Shown here one piece after another: positions 1 through 11,149 of a stretch of 64,000 nucleotides of DNA. The stretch's first letter is position 1. Every line of letters begins with the position of its first letter. A program made the position numbers and the translations under genes. The stretch spans positions 1,426,001 to 1,490,000 of the forward strand of contig RBKR01000002.1 of NCBI GenBank assembly GCA_004835665.1. The letters are read 5' to 3'. The stretch is from Phoma sp. XZ068 (taxonomy: Eukaryota > Ascomycota > Dothideomycetes > Pleosporales > Didymellaceae). The notes below the pieces were generated by a model. That model did no database searches and was not told the DNA's origin. It worked only from the letters and a program-made list of their open reading frames with translations.

Positions 1-264
1 AGGATGACGCCCAGCGCCGGGGTTCAGATAGCTCCATGACAGAGCCGTCTTCTCCAGATGCACGCCGTAGGGTATGTCGAACCTCATTACCAACCAGTTC
101 CGCAACGCCCGTTCATTAACACCACCCAGTCATCTGCTGCTCAGCGATTCGGCAATCTTGAGATGCTCAAGCGACCTACCGACCAAGCCAGCGCTGAGAG
201 ACGTGCGTCGCTGCACGACGCATACGGAAAGTCAGGCTTCTTTGGTACCATGTGGAACAAGTAG
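1..264 (+). CDS. 3' end of an unknown gene (two exons visible)
   Basis: The reading frame is open from base 3 and runs to a GTATGT donor. A 58-nt intron (72-129, ending CCCAG, with a TTAAC-type branch site) separates it from the last exon, 130-264, which ends in TAG. The visible C-terminus is about 68 residues. It begins serine- and arginine-rich, passes through a short basic stretch (RRASLHD) and finishes with the compact aromatic tail GFFGTMWNK. The tail looks like a conserved C-terminal motif, but I do not recognise the family and assign no function. The 5' part lies outside the window, so length and start are unknown. An unspliced reading starting at ATG 58 is also open, but it would begin inside the intron-containing region and has no upstream support. 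Confidence 0.55.
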
Positions 265-920
265 GTCCACTATCCTTTACCTCTTGTACCGTAGCATTGA
301 CATTGTGCAGCTTCACCCGCGGCCCATCTGGAAGCCCTCCAGCCGCACCCAAGGCTGCTGCACCAAAGGTCAGCGAGCCCCGGGATATCACAACCTTACG
401 AGGAGAGTAAACTATTCCCTACCATCTCAATCTCTGAGTAGAGGATGGTTCATCTGCCAAATGCGATTGTCATGTAAACAGCATTTCCATTGTCTTTGTG
501 GCAAGGGCGCTGGTTAGGCGTTGCAAATAACTACGTACAATATGTTTTAATTAGTTTCCAATCAATTGACACCAGCCCTCATGTATCGACTGAAATGATC
601 ATCTACATGAAGTGTTGGCACGTTTACATGGAGTGTGGGTATGAGCACTGGGCATTGCGGGGAGGATGGAGCTAACGATTGGTTCGCTGCGACTTTGAGA
701 ACGGTGACGTTGCTTCCATCTCGACAACCGCAATAATAACAACAGATCTGCAAAACTCGTCGAAGTGAATACCTTCGCTCAAAATTGTGCAGCATCACAC
801 CGCGCCACTCAGTCAGTCCTCCATCCTCGGCCCTGGTCTCAGTGTTGGACTCGGAGCTCCCGTACCTCGGAAGCCACATTGGCTTCGCAAAGCATCGAGG
901 CAGTCAAGCAGTAATACACA
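265..920. other. Intergenic region upstream of USE1
   Basis: No credible coding exon is visible. The short open frames on both strands lack domain-like composition and splice partners. The stretch should hold the 3' UTR of the first gene and the promoter and 5' leader of the SNARE gene starting at 921. Confidence 0.5.
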
Positions 921-1886
921 ATGGCCACTGTCCGGTCACGATCGCCATCAGGGTTTCCTGATCCGACGCCAATAAATCTGAGTCGACTGTTATCAAGGCT
1001 CGAGCACACTGTCCTTGTCGAGCCCTCACCGCAGCTCAGGAAGTCACCCTACGAACGGGCACGCGTTAGTGCCGTAAGTCCTCATGCGCACCACTTACTG
1101 AGAAGTGTCCGGCTGACTGAATCTATACAGAATATCGAGCACGCACGCACTCTCCTCCTCAACCTCGAACATTCAGCTTCCACATTGCCTTCTAAATCCA
1201 AAAAGTCGGCGCTGCAAGCAGACTTGCAGCAAAAGCGCGAAACGATCAAGCAACTTAATCAACGAATATACGAGCTCAATCAACTGGACGATACAGAGTC
1301 AGAGCCTTCGGTAGATTCTGACGACGATGACGAAGATCAGTTCCCCTCGTACGCACCGAGAGTCAGGGCAGACGAGGGCATCGACATCACGTCAAAAGAG
1401 GGAGAGGGAAACGAGGCACTGCATAATGCTGCGAGAAACTTGACTTCGCAGATGCGACGGAGAGGGCAAGCAGCAGAAGCCGAGGGGACACAGGCCGCCT
1501 CAGGAACCACTCGGTTCCCCTCCAAAGCCACTACAACGACTGGCGATCCTTCGTTGGCACAAACAGAAGCGCTCCTGTCGCACGATCGCAATGAACAAGA
1601 GAATCTTACAGAGAGTCTCCTGGAGATGGCGAAGCAACTTAAGGCACAATCGATACACTTTGGCAATACCCTTGAAAGCGACAAGGGCGTTGTGGACCGA
1701 GCAGTATCAGGTTTGGACAAGAACCAAATCAACATGGATGCTGCCAGTCAGAGAATGGGTACATTAAGACGCATGACGGAAGGCAAGGGCTGGTGGGATC
1801 GCATGAAGCTTTACGCCATGATCGGCGGGCTTTGGTTGCTGGCGTTTCTCATCGTCTTCGTGGGGCCCAAGATACGGTTTGGGTAA
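921..1886 (+). CDS. USE1: USE1-type SNARE (ER/Golgi retrograde transport)
   Basis: This looks like the fungal orthologue of Use1, an ER SNARE used for fusion of COPI vesicles returning from the Golgi. The N-terminal half is helical and charged. An acidic linker (runs of D/E) follows, then a SNARE-like coiled region of roughly 80 residues beginning near LAQTEALLSHDR. The C-terminus is a single membrane anchor (LWLLAFLIVFVG) followed by PKIRFG, the tail-anchored layout of the family. One intron is well supported at 1074-1130 (GTAAGT to ACAG, CTGAC branch). It is 57 nt with no stop, so the unspliced frame stays open at 321 residues while the spliced protein is 302. Splicing joins RARVSA to NIEHART, which makes a cleaner helix than the intron-encoded residues. 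ATG 921 is the first in-frame methionine with the expected N-terminus. Confidence 0.85.
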   Translation: MATVRSRSPSGFPDPTPINLSRLLSRLEHTVLVEPSPQLRKSPYERARVSAVSPHAHHLLRSVRLTESIQNIEHARTLLLNLEHSASTLPSKSKKSALQADLQQKRETIKQLNQRIYELNQLDDTESEPSVDSDDDDEDQFPSYAPRVRADEGIDITSKEGEGNEALHNAARNLTSQMRRRGQAAEAEGTQAASGTTRFPSKATTTTGDPSLAQTEALLSHDRNEQENLTESLLEMAKQLKAQSIHFGNTLESDKGVVDRAVSGLDKNQINMDAASQRMGTLRRMTEGKGWWDRMKLYAMIGGLWLLAFLIVFVGPKIRFG

Positions 1887-2167
1887 CTCTACAGCAACAA
1901 TATATCTGAACATCATTCAGTCAATATCAACTTTTCCACTTACGGTGTCTCCGGCGTACACAGCCTCTGCGGCCTTACCAAGTGCAGATGCGATCGCAAA
2001 TGATCGCGAACCCCGGGCGATCTGGGCCCTGCGCAAGCTTACTTTCAGCCGCTTTAGCGCCGAATCGATCGTCAATCTGCCGGCTCAAGAACAACAACAA
2101 ATCCTCATTTTCTCCGCGTCTACACACTCTTCTATAGCGGACATCGTAATCTCGGTGTCGCTTCATC

Positions 2168-2993
2168 ATGGCCGCCATGGAAATGCTTTCAATGGGCTCG
2201 CGCTGTATGGTTATTCCCAATTGCAATGCCTGAACCCGGACTCAACTGATGTCTCCCAGCGCTCAACCATTCCAACAGCGATGCCGAAGCAGAATACGAC
2301 CGCCTCCGAGACCTTGCGCGCCAGGAAGCCGCAAAGCGCAGCTCCTGCTTTGACCGCGCCCACCAGGCCTACGAATCCGGCGACGGCGCGCGCGCCCACG
2401 ACCTCTCAGAGGAAGGGAAACAACATGCTGCCAAGATGGAGCAATACAACCGGCAAGCGCGCGACTACATCTTCCGCGAAAACAATGCGAACGGCCGCGT
2501 GCAAGACGACACTATTGACTTGCACGGCCTTTTCGTCGAAGAGGCCGAGGATGTGCTCGAGGAGCGCATCAAGGCCGCGAGGAGTAGGGGCGAGGACCAT
2601 TTGCATGTAATTGTGGGCAAAGGAAACCACAGCCGTAATCATGTGCAAAAGATCAAGCCTAGGGTCGAGCAAGTCTGCCGCGAATTGGGTCTCCAGTACC
2701 AGACCGAGGAGAACGAGGGCCGTATCTACGTGAACCTCCAGGGCGGCGCAGTGCACGGCATGCCACCCGCGCCGCAGCATCCTCAGTATGGCGGCGGTGG
2801 ATACCCCGGCCAGCCACAGCACGGTGGGCAGCAACATGGCGGGCAACAGCATGGTGGTCAGCACGGTGGACAGCAGCAGCATGGTGGCCAACACCAAAAC
2901 CAGCAGAACAACCAGAACGATGAGATTGAGCAGATGGTGCGGAAGGGTCTTCCTAAGCTGCTCAAGAAGCTGGGCTGCTGTAACGTCATGTAA
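2168..2993 (+). CDS. DUF1771-Smr domain protein with CaaX-like C-terminus
   Basis: The predicted protein is 256 residues. Exon 1 (2168-2204) encodes a short methionine-rich start. A 55-nt intron (2205-2259, GTATGG to CCCAG, ACTGAT branch) leads to exon 2. A DUF1771 helix (about 20-85, AEYDRLRDLARQEA) precedes an Smr domain (about 97-180) with the family hallmarks DLHG (99-102) and GKGNHS (132-137). Smr domains bind or cut nucleic acid, and fungal members with this layout are little studied. After the domain comes a low-complexity Gly/His/Gln segment built from HGGQQ-type repeats, then a helical tail ending CCNVM. The last four residues, CNVM, fit a farnesylation (CaaX) box, with a second cysteine beside it. 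The intron is needed because an in-frame TGA (2247-2249) lies upstream of the DUF1771 frame. Start ATG 2168 versus 2177 is not decided. Confidence 0.82.
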
Positions 2994-4087
2994 GAGTTGG
3001 TTGCGTGTGATGATACCCGTGGTTCTTGGATAGATTTATATGAGATCGGATTGGTGTATATAGTGTATCTAATGCATTGATGCAGGCAGGGGCATGCCTG
3101 TGTGTACAAACTCTCATCTTGGGCTTCAAGGGCTTCAAAATCTCGAATATTTGTGATCGTGGTGACAGCTTTGGATAACTGAGAAGTTCAACAACATGAC
3201 CATTAGTATTGGGTGACTGGGCCCTCGTATTAGGTCGTGGTCGAGGTAATGCAGGTATTGCAGCATTATGCTATATGCGGCACTTTTTTAGGCCATTTCA
3301 CTACCGTCTTAGTAAGGCGAATGAAGGGACATTACGTTACAATTACGAAAGACCTTCAGGGTCGCCAAAGGCTATAAGAAAAAAAAATGTAGGCGTGCTG
3401 TGATCCCTTCACAGCTACAGAAATGTCAAGCGAAGAGGAAAATTTAGTTGTCTAATATGTATGTATCAATTTTTGATGCGTTCTTGAACACAGAATTCCA
3501 CGCCTCTAGGCTGGACAGCTACCACGTTCAATGATGATGACCGTATTGGTCGTAAGTGTGGGGTACTAAGTGCATCTAATCCAGGATATCGGGTAACAAT
3601 AGCTTTCGTGGTATAGTCGAGAAAGCAGTGTTGCGCAAGGCTACCTGCGCGCTTCCGTGTTGACTCTGTATCGATATCTGATGAATCATGAAGAATAGCT
3701 TTAAAGTACGAACCTTACTTCGCTCCAATAGAGTCCGGTATGTGGGAAAGGGCTCGTTATAGAGGGGTTACCAGTCGTCATGATATGTCCCTGAATGCGC
3801 CGTACCACGGTTGCGAGAAGAGCAGATATAGTACTTGAGGGATGAAGACTAGTCGCGAGAGGGGTAGAGTCTGTCGCGAGCCATATATATAGTCAATCAC
3901 TAAGTGCCTTTCACAAACCCCTTCCGCTGTTTTAGGACTCTCACCCTCTCCCTCATGATGGGCCGTAGACATCATCAGTCGATACTCACACATACTTACA
4001 TACTTACCCTCCATTTCTAACTGATCTCATCTGTCATCTCATCTTTATTTTGTTAGTTACCTATTTGAAAGTTTGGCGCCACTCAGA
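2994..4087. other. Intergenic, 1.1 kb, no gene seen
   Basis: Only short unsupported open frames are present. A TATATATA-like stretch near 3882-3892 and a C/T-rich stretch just before 4088 are compatible with the promoter of the next gene on the plus strand. I see nothing else. Confidence 0.5.
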
Positions 4088-5731
4088 ATGTCCTCACAAC
4101 GACAAGGGTATCCACCCCACGAGGTGCGGAACTCTATACAACAAACTTTAGTAGCCCAGTATGGCATTCCTCGGCTGCTCGTGCTAGTCGCTTCTGTTAA
4201 TACAAATACCCGAAATAGGCATGCACAGCGCTCGGTCGATGATGAGTGGAACAGAAGTGAACATCCACCGAGTGTCACTCACTCAAACGTACCTCAGCAG
4301 TACAGCACATCATTAGAAGATGACAGAGATGACTGGAGCAGGGCAAGCGAGTTGGAGCAGAACGCCATCTCACAGCCTGCAGGCTCTTCTCCAGACCTTT
4401 GGCCAGACTTCGAGCGGCAGTCACTTCCTGAGGTTGATAATCCACAGAATTGGCAGCGTATGGTGGCTCTTGCAGATGGGGATGCTGCAGATTCTGTCAA
4501 CTGTAATGATGCGAGTCAGCAGCAGCAAATGTCACAAGCTATGATCCCCAACCCGGTACCTACAACGTCTATTGAGGTTACGACGGAGATCGTTGTAGAC
4601 AGGCAGCCCACCACTGCAAAGATGCAGCATTCAAGGCCCATACTGCCCATCCAGCCACATACGGTCAATAGGGATCAGCTCATGGCAGTAACAGTAAAAG
4701 GTCTGACCCTCCTGATCAATCAACACTGACGTTACTGCAGGCACGAAGCTCGGCAGCCAGTAGTATCCTGCAAGAGCAGAATCTTGATTCCATCATTCGA
4801 GGTGGTGATATGGTAGCAGCAACGTACACGAAAGCGGAGGTCATCTTTCAGGGGGAGTTTCGGACGTGCAACAAGCATACTCTCAAGCGCATTGTTAGCA
4901 GCGCTTCGTGCAGGCGCAGATGCCCCACCAGCACTCGAAGAATCGCCCGCAGACAAAATCATGGTTGAGTGGAAAATGCGCGTCTGTGAGAGTGAGCGGC
5001 AGCAAGAGTCAATGGAGGGTGCCTTCGAACCCTTTCAAGATGTGATCGAAGACGCCATGGACTCAAAGTATAGCGAGCTCAAAGGCGAAGGCAAATTCCT
5101 CATCGACGAAGAGTCAGTTGATTTTGCAGCCAAAGTACCTATCAACTTGCCTGAACTGCCGGCGGAGGAGGAAGTACGGATTGCTCCAAATGAGATAACG
5201 AATACACGGGTATCGAACACGGGGAAGGAAGAGATGTTTACGGAGTTTCTTGATCCCTACGCCGGCAGCGTCAAGCCATCATGCTCACCGTCCGAATCTC
5301 CACGCGTCAGTGTAGACATGGTTTGCCGGCCACCAGCGCCTCGGACATACTCCCCCAGGCCACGCAGTCCCATAGAAGTGATACCGTCTGAGGAGCTTGA
5401 GCCCGCGGTAGACCATCAGCACAACCGTAAATCGAGTCCCGCAGACGGTATCCAGCCTGCACAGTTAGCGCCGGAGGTGAAAGATGGTCACCCAAAGACA
5501 TTCACTGTTTCTCGGGAGAGGGAATCCAGACTTCCAAGGCCTGTGTCCGAATCTGGAGGCAGAACAGCCTCGGGTGGGAGAACATCAAGCACGCAGCTTT
5601 TGACCGCACAACCAGCGGAGCCGCCGACGACAAAACCAGGTCGCAAAGATTCGGTTCAACCAGGGGCCTCCCAACCTGCGTGGTCGAGGGACAGGGTTCC
5701 GAGGGTCCAACGCCAGAGCAGCAAGAAGTGA
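4088..5731 (+). CDS. Hypothetical protein, multi-exon, model uncertain
   Basis: I do not recognise this gene. Two long open segments (4088-4729 and about 4851-5731) share a hydrophilic, Ser/Pro/Gln-rich composition and probably belong to one gene. An intron at 4688 (GTAACA) or 4694 (GTAAAA) to 4740 (CTGAC branch, GCAG acceptor) ends the first segment. A second one, tentatively 4802 or 4805 to 4850, is needed to reach the downstream frame (RAGADAPPALEE). A 60-nt in-frame intron is also likely at 4159-4218 (GTATGG, TTAAT, AATAG). It would remove an oddly hydrophobic stretch (RLLVLVASV) from an otherwise polar N-terminus. The C-terminal part is disordered, with PRPRSP-type proline and arginine motifs and a basic end (QRQSSKK). 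The composition suggests a regulatory or scaffold protein, but no domain is visible and no function is assigned. Confidence 0.45.
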
Positions 5732-7684
5732 GCCCATCGACCAGGAACACCACTAGATTCCACCTACCAGGTTCGCAGAACGCATCCGAGGAACGCAAAC
5801 AGCCTCATCAACCCAAAGTTTCTCTGTAGACCGCTTCGATATAACGCAGGAGCCGATCGCACATTCCTCAGAGCTTTGACCTGTAAACATACCACTAGAG
5901 CACTGGTCTCCCTTTCTCAAGAGAATCCCTTTCATCGAGATTCTCATCGTACAGGAACAGACCACAATCATATGGCATGCTGCTTACCCTGGGCAGACAC
6001 AGCTGTATACATATCAACTTGAAGACATTTGGGAGCTGAATAGTCCAAGATCGCACTTCTGCTCCTAGAGTCGTTACTATCGATGGAAAGGCCGAAGAAG
6101 GCCAAGCGCCCCATTTCGAAAATGGGAGCGCATTGCTACGGCAGAACAATGCCGTATGACACCAACGCTTCTGACCGGTATCCCTGAGAACCGCTGTCTA
6201 GGCTGCCGGTTGTTGCACGCGACCGTTGCACATGCTCAGGTAACGATCAGGGAAGGTCGGAGTGGGATGCATTAGATAGTAGGAATGAAGTCATTTCTTT
6301 CAAGATGCAGGGTTGACAGGATCGGTCATTGTGCGAGCTTGACAATCCTTGGGCCCTCAAAGAGGAAATCCGCTGCCAAGCTGTTTGTTTGTTGAGTGAC
6401 GTGAGAGGCCTCTCGTGGAACGATGCCACGATGTAAGTTTCGATGCAGCGTGACAGTCGACGGTTCCGCCTGACCGCCGACTGACCATCCGCGGCAGACC
6501 ATAAATGCAGAACGCCTGGGGTTTTAGTCAGTTGTTGTTACATCACAGGGCTGTTGTGGAGGAGACTACGGCTGATGTGTGCAGATCGCCACACCTAAAC
6601 ACAACCCCAGATCTACACGCGCTGAGACGAGCTTGAACAAGACTAGGACTGGCCTGCGCAATATCCCTGAATTCACGGCAATATGTCTCTCTCAATCAGA
6701 CATGTGACTAGCTTGGTCGAATGGTAGCCAAGATCGTGCTGGTGCTGCAAGGGAGGGAGCGGTTGTAGCCGCGGTCCATCCGGCAGGGACATTACTGGCA
6801 AACAAGGTCCGATAATTACGTCGCCAGATGGGGAACGGCATTTACGGCAGCACGAGCTGTTGCGGTGTGCAGATGTCTATTGGAAGGTTGTCCGACTGAG
6901 CGGAAATGAGTGGATTGCTTGGTGTTGTTGATGGTGGCTTGTGACCTGGCGGGTAGGGATAGCTTAGACTCATGATCGAGCTTGCCCTTTGGGGGATGTA
7001 GAGCGGAAGGGCGACTGTAACGTAAACATTTAGCGCATCCTTCAGAGATCCTCAGGTACATCTTCGCGCACACTCACGCAATACAGCAGGAAACATTATC
7101 GTCTGGGTATTCGTCAACGGTATCCTTCTCCATTATTCATCCCAATATCGTATGCGTAGCGCGAGGTTGTACAAAGGTATGTGTTGGCGCTTGTCAACAA
7201 TGTTCGCACGTGGCCCAACGAGGCTGTTATTTACCCCACAAAATTACACTAAACCCCCTCTAGCCCCGGACATTATCGTCGTCAGTGCAGATTGCATAGC
7301 GGGATCGCCATGGCTTCCTGCAGACCATCATTGTAGCTTCTGACATCCTTCCAGGCGGTCGACCACTCACATCTACCAATCTGGCACCGGCATTTGCATC
7401 AACATACTAATCGGGCAGCTCCGTTGTACCATCGGCCACCACCCATAGCCGTTTGCCCTGCATGTCTGGGTCTCTAGCATCCTCGAACATGCTGGACGCA
7501 CTCGTGACGAATTGTAAGATCGCCATCCATCCTGAGTTCTCGTGGAGCCCGTTACCACATGCCATGTCAATTTCCGCGACCATGACGATTGCAACGAGCA
7601 AGGGCTAAGGACTATGTGTTAGTGGACTATATAGAGCAGACATGGCTTCCTCGCAACAATGGCTCCTTGACCGCAATTTCCGCC
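5732..7684. other. Intergenic, about 2 kb, no gene seen
   Basis: Many short open frames occur on both strands, but none has a domain, a signal peptide or consistent splice sites. The last few hundred bases should include the promoter of the alpha-glucosidase gene. No tRNA-like or repeat structure was noticed. Confidence 0.45.
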
Positions 7685-10530
7685 ATGCCAGCATTGACAA
7701 CAGCATTGCTACAGAGCCTATTCCTACTAGGGGCATCCTTTTTTGGGTGGGGAAGTGCAGTGCCTCTTAGAAGAGCCGATGATTGCCCTGGGTACACAGC
7801 TAGCAATGTCGTGCGCTCAGACAACAGCATCACAGCCGACCTGACTTTGGCTGGCTCCGCATGCAACTTGTATAGTCCAGACTTGACGGACCTTAGGTTT
7901 CTGGTAGAATGGCAAACCGGTATGTCACCAGCCATTGTTTAGGTCCCTGCATTACTGATCACTACAGACTCTCGCCTCCATGTCATGATCTACGACAAAG
8001 ACGAGCAAGTGTATCAAGTACCAGATTTCGTTGTGCCACGCCCTTCTGGTTCAATCGGCTCGGATGCATCATTGCTTGATGTCTCCGTCGAGGAAGAGCC
8101 ATTCTCGTTCACTGTCACACGCAAAAGCAATAGCGAAGTACTTTTCAGCACGAAGGGTTCCAATATTGTCTTTGAGACTCAGTACCTGCGGCTCAGAACA
8201 TCCTTGCCGGACAATCCTTTTCTCTACGGGTTGGGCGAACATACGGATTCACTGCGACTGCCGACTTCGAATTATGTCCGGACCCTCTGGGCTCGCGACG
8301 CTGGAGCTGTACCCCTGAATACGAATCTCTATGGAGCGCACCCAGTCTATTTTGAACACCGAGCCGACTCTGGACTATCTCACGGTGTGCTGATGCTCAA
8401 TAGCAATGGCATGGATGTCAAGATCAATAATGACAACGGTCAATATCTTGAGTACAACACAATCGGTGGCGTCGTTGACCTCTACTTCATGGCCGGCCCC
8501 TTGCCGTTCGATGTTGCTCGTGAGTACAGTGAAATCACCGAAAAAGCCGCAATGATGCCGTAAGTTTCAACATCACCAAACACATCTTTATGCTAACAAT
8601 GTCCCAGATATTGGGGCTTTGGCTTCCATCAGTGCAGGTTCGGCTACGAAAGTATTGGCGAGGTTGCAGCGGTTGTTGCCAACTACAGCGCAGCCGGCAT
8701 CCCACTGGAGACTATGTGGACAGGTACATGCACAACTCGACCTGAGAGATGCGCGTTTCTAACTTTTGCAGACATCGACTACATGGACCAATACAAGGTG
8801 TTTACCTTGGGACAGAAGTTCCCACTTGCCGAAGTCCGTAACTTGGTCAACGATCTGCATAGCAAGAATCAGCACTACATCGTCATGGTTGACCCAGGTA
8901 AATGTTCCGAAAGCCTGCCCGCCAACGTCCCGCTAACATGCCTCAGCTGTCGCTGCACAAGATTACGGCCCTTACAACAGGGGTATAGAGGCAAACGCTT
9001 TCCTCAAGACCAGTGCAGGTGTACCTTGGAAAGGTGAGGTATGGCCAGGGACGACCGTCTTCCCTGATTGGTTCGCACAGAACACGCAGAGCTACTGGGA
9101 CAGCGAGTTTGCCAGTTTCTTCGATAAAGACACTGGCGTTGACATCGACGCACTTTGGATCGACATGAACGAGCCGTCTAGTTTCTGCGACTTCCCCTGC
9201 AGTCAGAATAAAGCAGCCTCAGCGAAGCTTCGCAGCATTACGCCGCGACAATCAAGTGGTGACAAGAAGGGCCTTCCCAACCGAGAACTTCTATTCCCTT
9301 CATACCATATCAAGAATGCGGCAGGCGGTCTCAGTAACAAGACTGCTCAGACTGACCTCATTCATTCTGGGGGCTGGACCGAGTATGACACGCATAATTT
9401 GTATGGCACTATGATGAGCGAAGCTAGCCGCAACAGCATGCTCAAGCGACGACCTGGTAAGCGTCCTATGGTTATAACTCGCAGTACCTTTGTCGGTGCT
9501 GGCAGCTATGTTGGTCACTGGCTTGGTGACAACGTCTCGGCCTGGGACCAATACTTGACTTCTATCCGCCACCTGCTCCAATTTGTCGCGTTCTTCCAGG
9601 TTCCCATGGTGCGTACCACACCAATATCTAGACACTACGAAAGCTAACCCTTCGTAGGCTGGCGCTGATGTTTGTGGTTTCCTGAACGATGCCACCGAGC
9701 ATCTCTGTGCGCGTTGGACTGTTCTAGGTGCCTTTTACCCGTTCTACAGAAACCACAACGTAGCTGGAGCGAGATCTCAGGAAGCCTATCGATGGGAGTC
9801 CGTAACTGCAGCTGCTAAGAAAGCCATTGACCTTCGCTACAAACTTCTGGACTACATCTACACGGCCATGCATAAGCAGACTGTGGATGGTACTCCCATG
9901 CTTGCACCGTTGTGGTAAGTGTCATTCATTCACTTTCTAAGTAGGCTTGAGCTCACAATATGCAGGATGCATTACCCTAAGGATGCCAACACGTACGGGA
10001 TCGAGACGCAGTTCTTCTATGGTCCCTCCCTTTTGGTCAACCCGGTTACACAGGAGAGTTCCTCGTCTGTTTCATTCTACGTGCCAAACGGAGTCTGGTA
10101 TGACCTCTTCACGCGCAAGGCTGTTCAGGGCGCTGGAAGTACGATCACGTACTCCAACGTTCCTGACACAGACATTCCGGTTCTCGTCCACGGCGGATCT
10201 ATCGTGCCCATGCGCACTGAGAGTGCAAACACAACCAGAGCGCTTCGTGATAAGTCCTTCGAGCTTCTCATTGCACCTGAGAGCGATGGCAGTGCTAGTG
10301 GATCTCTGTACCTCGATGATGGTGAGAGCCTTGAGCAGTCTGATACAAGCGAGATCAAGTTTACACTTAGCGGGTCAACCCTCAAAGCTGAAGGGACATT
10401 CGGGTTCCCGACTACACTGCGCATCAAGAGCGTCACTGTGATGGGCAGTGGTGACGCACAATCGTACGAGTTGAACAAAGGCTTCGATGGAGGCTGGACT
10501 GTAGATGTTGGGAGCTTGAAAAAGCTGTGA
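7685..10530 (+). CDS. agdC: Secreted GH31 alpha-glucosidase (AgdC-like)
   Basis: Glycoside hydrolase family 31 enzyme, predicted to release glucose from alpha- (possibly also beta-) glucosides outside the cell. Seven exons give 850 residues: 7685-7919, 7968-8559, 8608-8723, 8772-8897, 8947-9608, 9658-9914 and 9966-10530. The six introns are 48-51 nt. A signal peptide is clear (MPALTTALLQSLFLLGA...). The N-terminal beta-sandwich region includes LYGLGEHTD. The catalytic barrel carries DIDYMD, WPGTTVFPDW and the nucleophile motif WIDMNE (Asp about 429). The likely acid/base is in WLGDN (Asp about 551). The C-terminal sandwich contains YLDDGESLEQ. Length and motifs match fungal AgdC-type alpha/beta-glucosidases, so I use that name for resemblance, not proven orthology. 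The frame is kept across all six junctions. The start was chosen because it gives the signal peptide directly; the upstream in-frame sequence does not look like one. Confidence 0.9.
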
Positions 10531-11149
10531 CCGAGTCAAGAAGTTCGGGCTGTGACGTCAGACCATTAGCTCATTTTAGCCTTCATGAATATACTTGCAC
10601 TCCCAGTTGCCTCGCAGCGATCCATCTATTGCCATGCATATTGATTTTTATTGATTTCATCCTCCGGCATTTTGACCGCTACTTACCATTGACAATGGCA
10701 CGTTCCAGCCCTGCAGTCGCGGCGCTAATAGTTCGCACTCGAGGTTCTAGATTCTGCGGATCGCTTTGCGTGGCAAGAAACAACAAGGACGTCAATTAGG
10801 ACGTCATTGGACCAACACGCACCAGCAACGGCAACAAGACATCCAAGAGAACGGAAACGACAAGAGGTTGTCTTGGTTGCTCTTTGAGCAGGTCCAGAAA
10901 GGAGAATGAGCGACCCCCGACCGCCAATGCAAAGTGAAGCGCTCTCCAGTATTGGCCAATGATTCTAGGACAGCTTCGCCGTATGTGAGACACTTATTGC
11001 GCTTGTGGCGTCAACAAGCGTGCTGTATCCTACCGATTCTCCAGATCCCCAATTTCACGCAACCGATCCCTCTTCACTGAACACAGCAATGCACCCCCGC
11101 CAGCGTCTTTGCGGTTAAGGGGTTTGCGCTGACCTCTACTCCATTGATT
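10531..11149. other. Intergenic between GH31 and histidine kinase genes
   Basis: About 620 bases with no credible exon. It should contain the terminator of the glucosidase and the promoter and leader of the histidine kinase. An in-frame stop shortly upstream of 11150 limits the kinase start. Confidence 0.5.
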
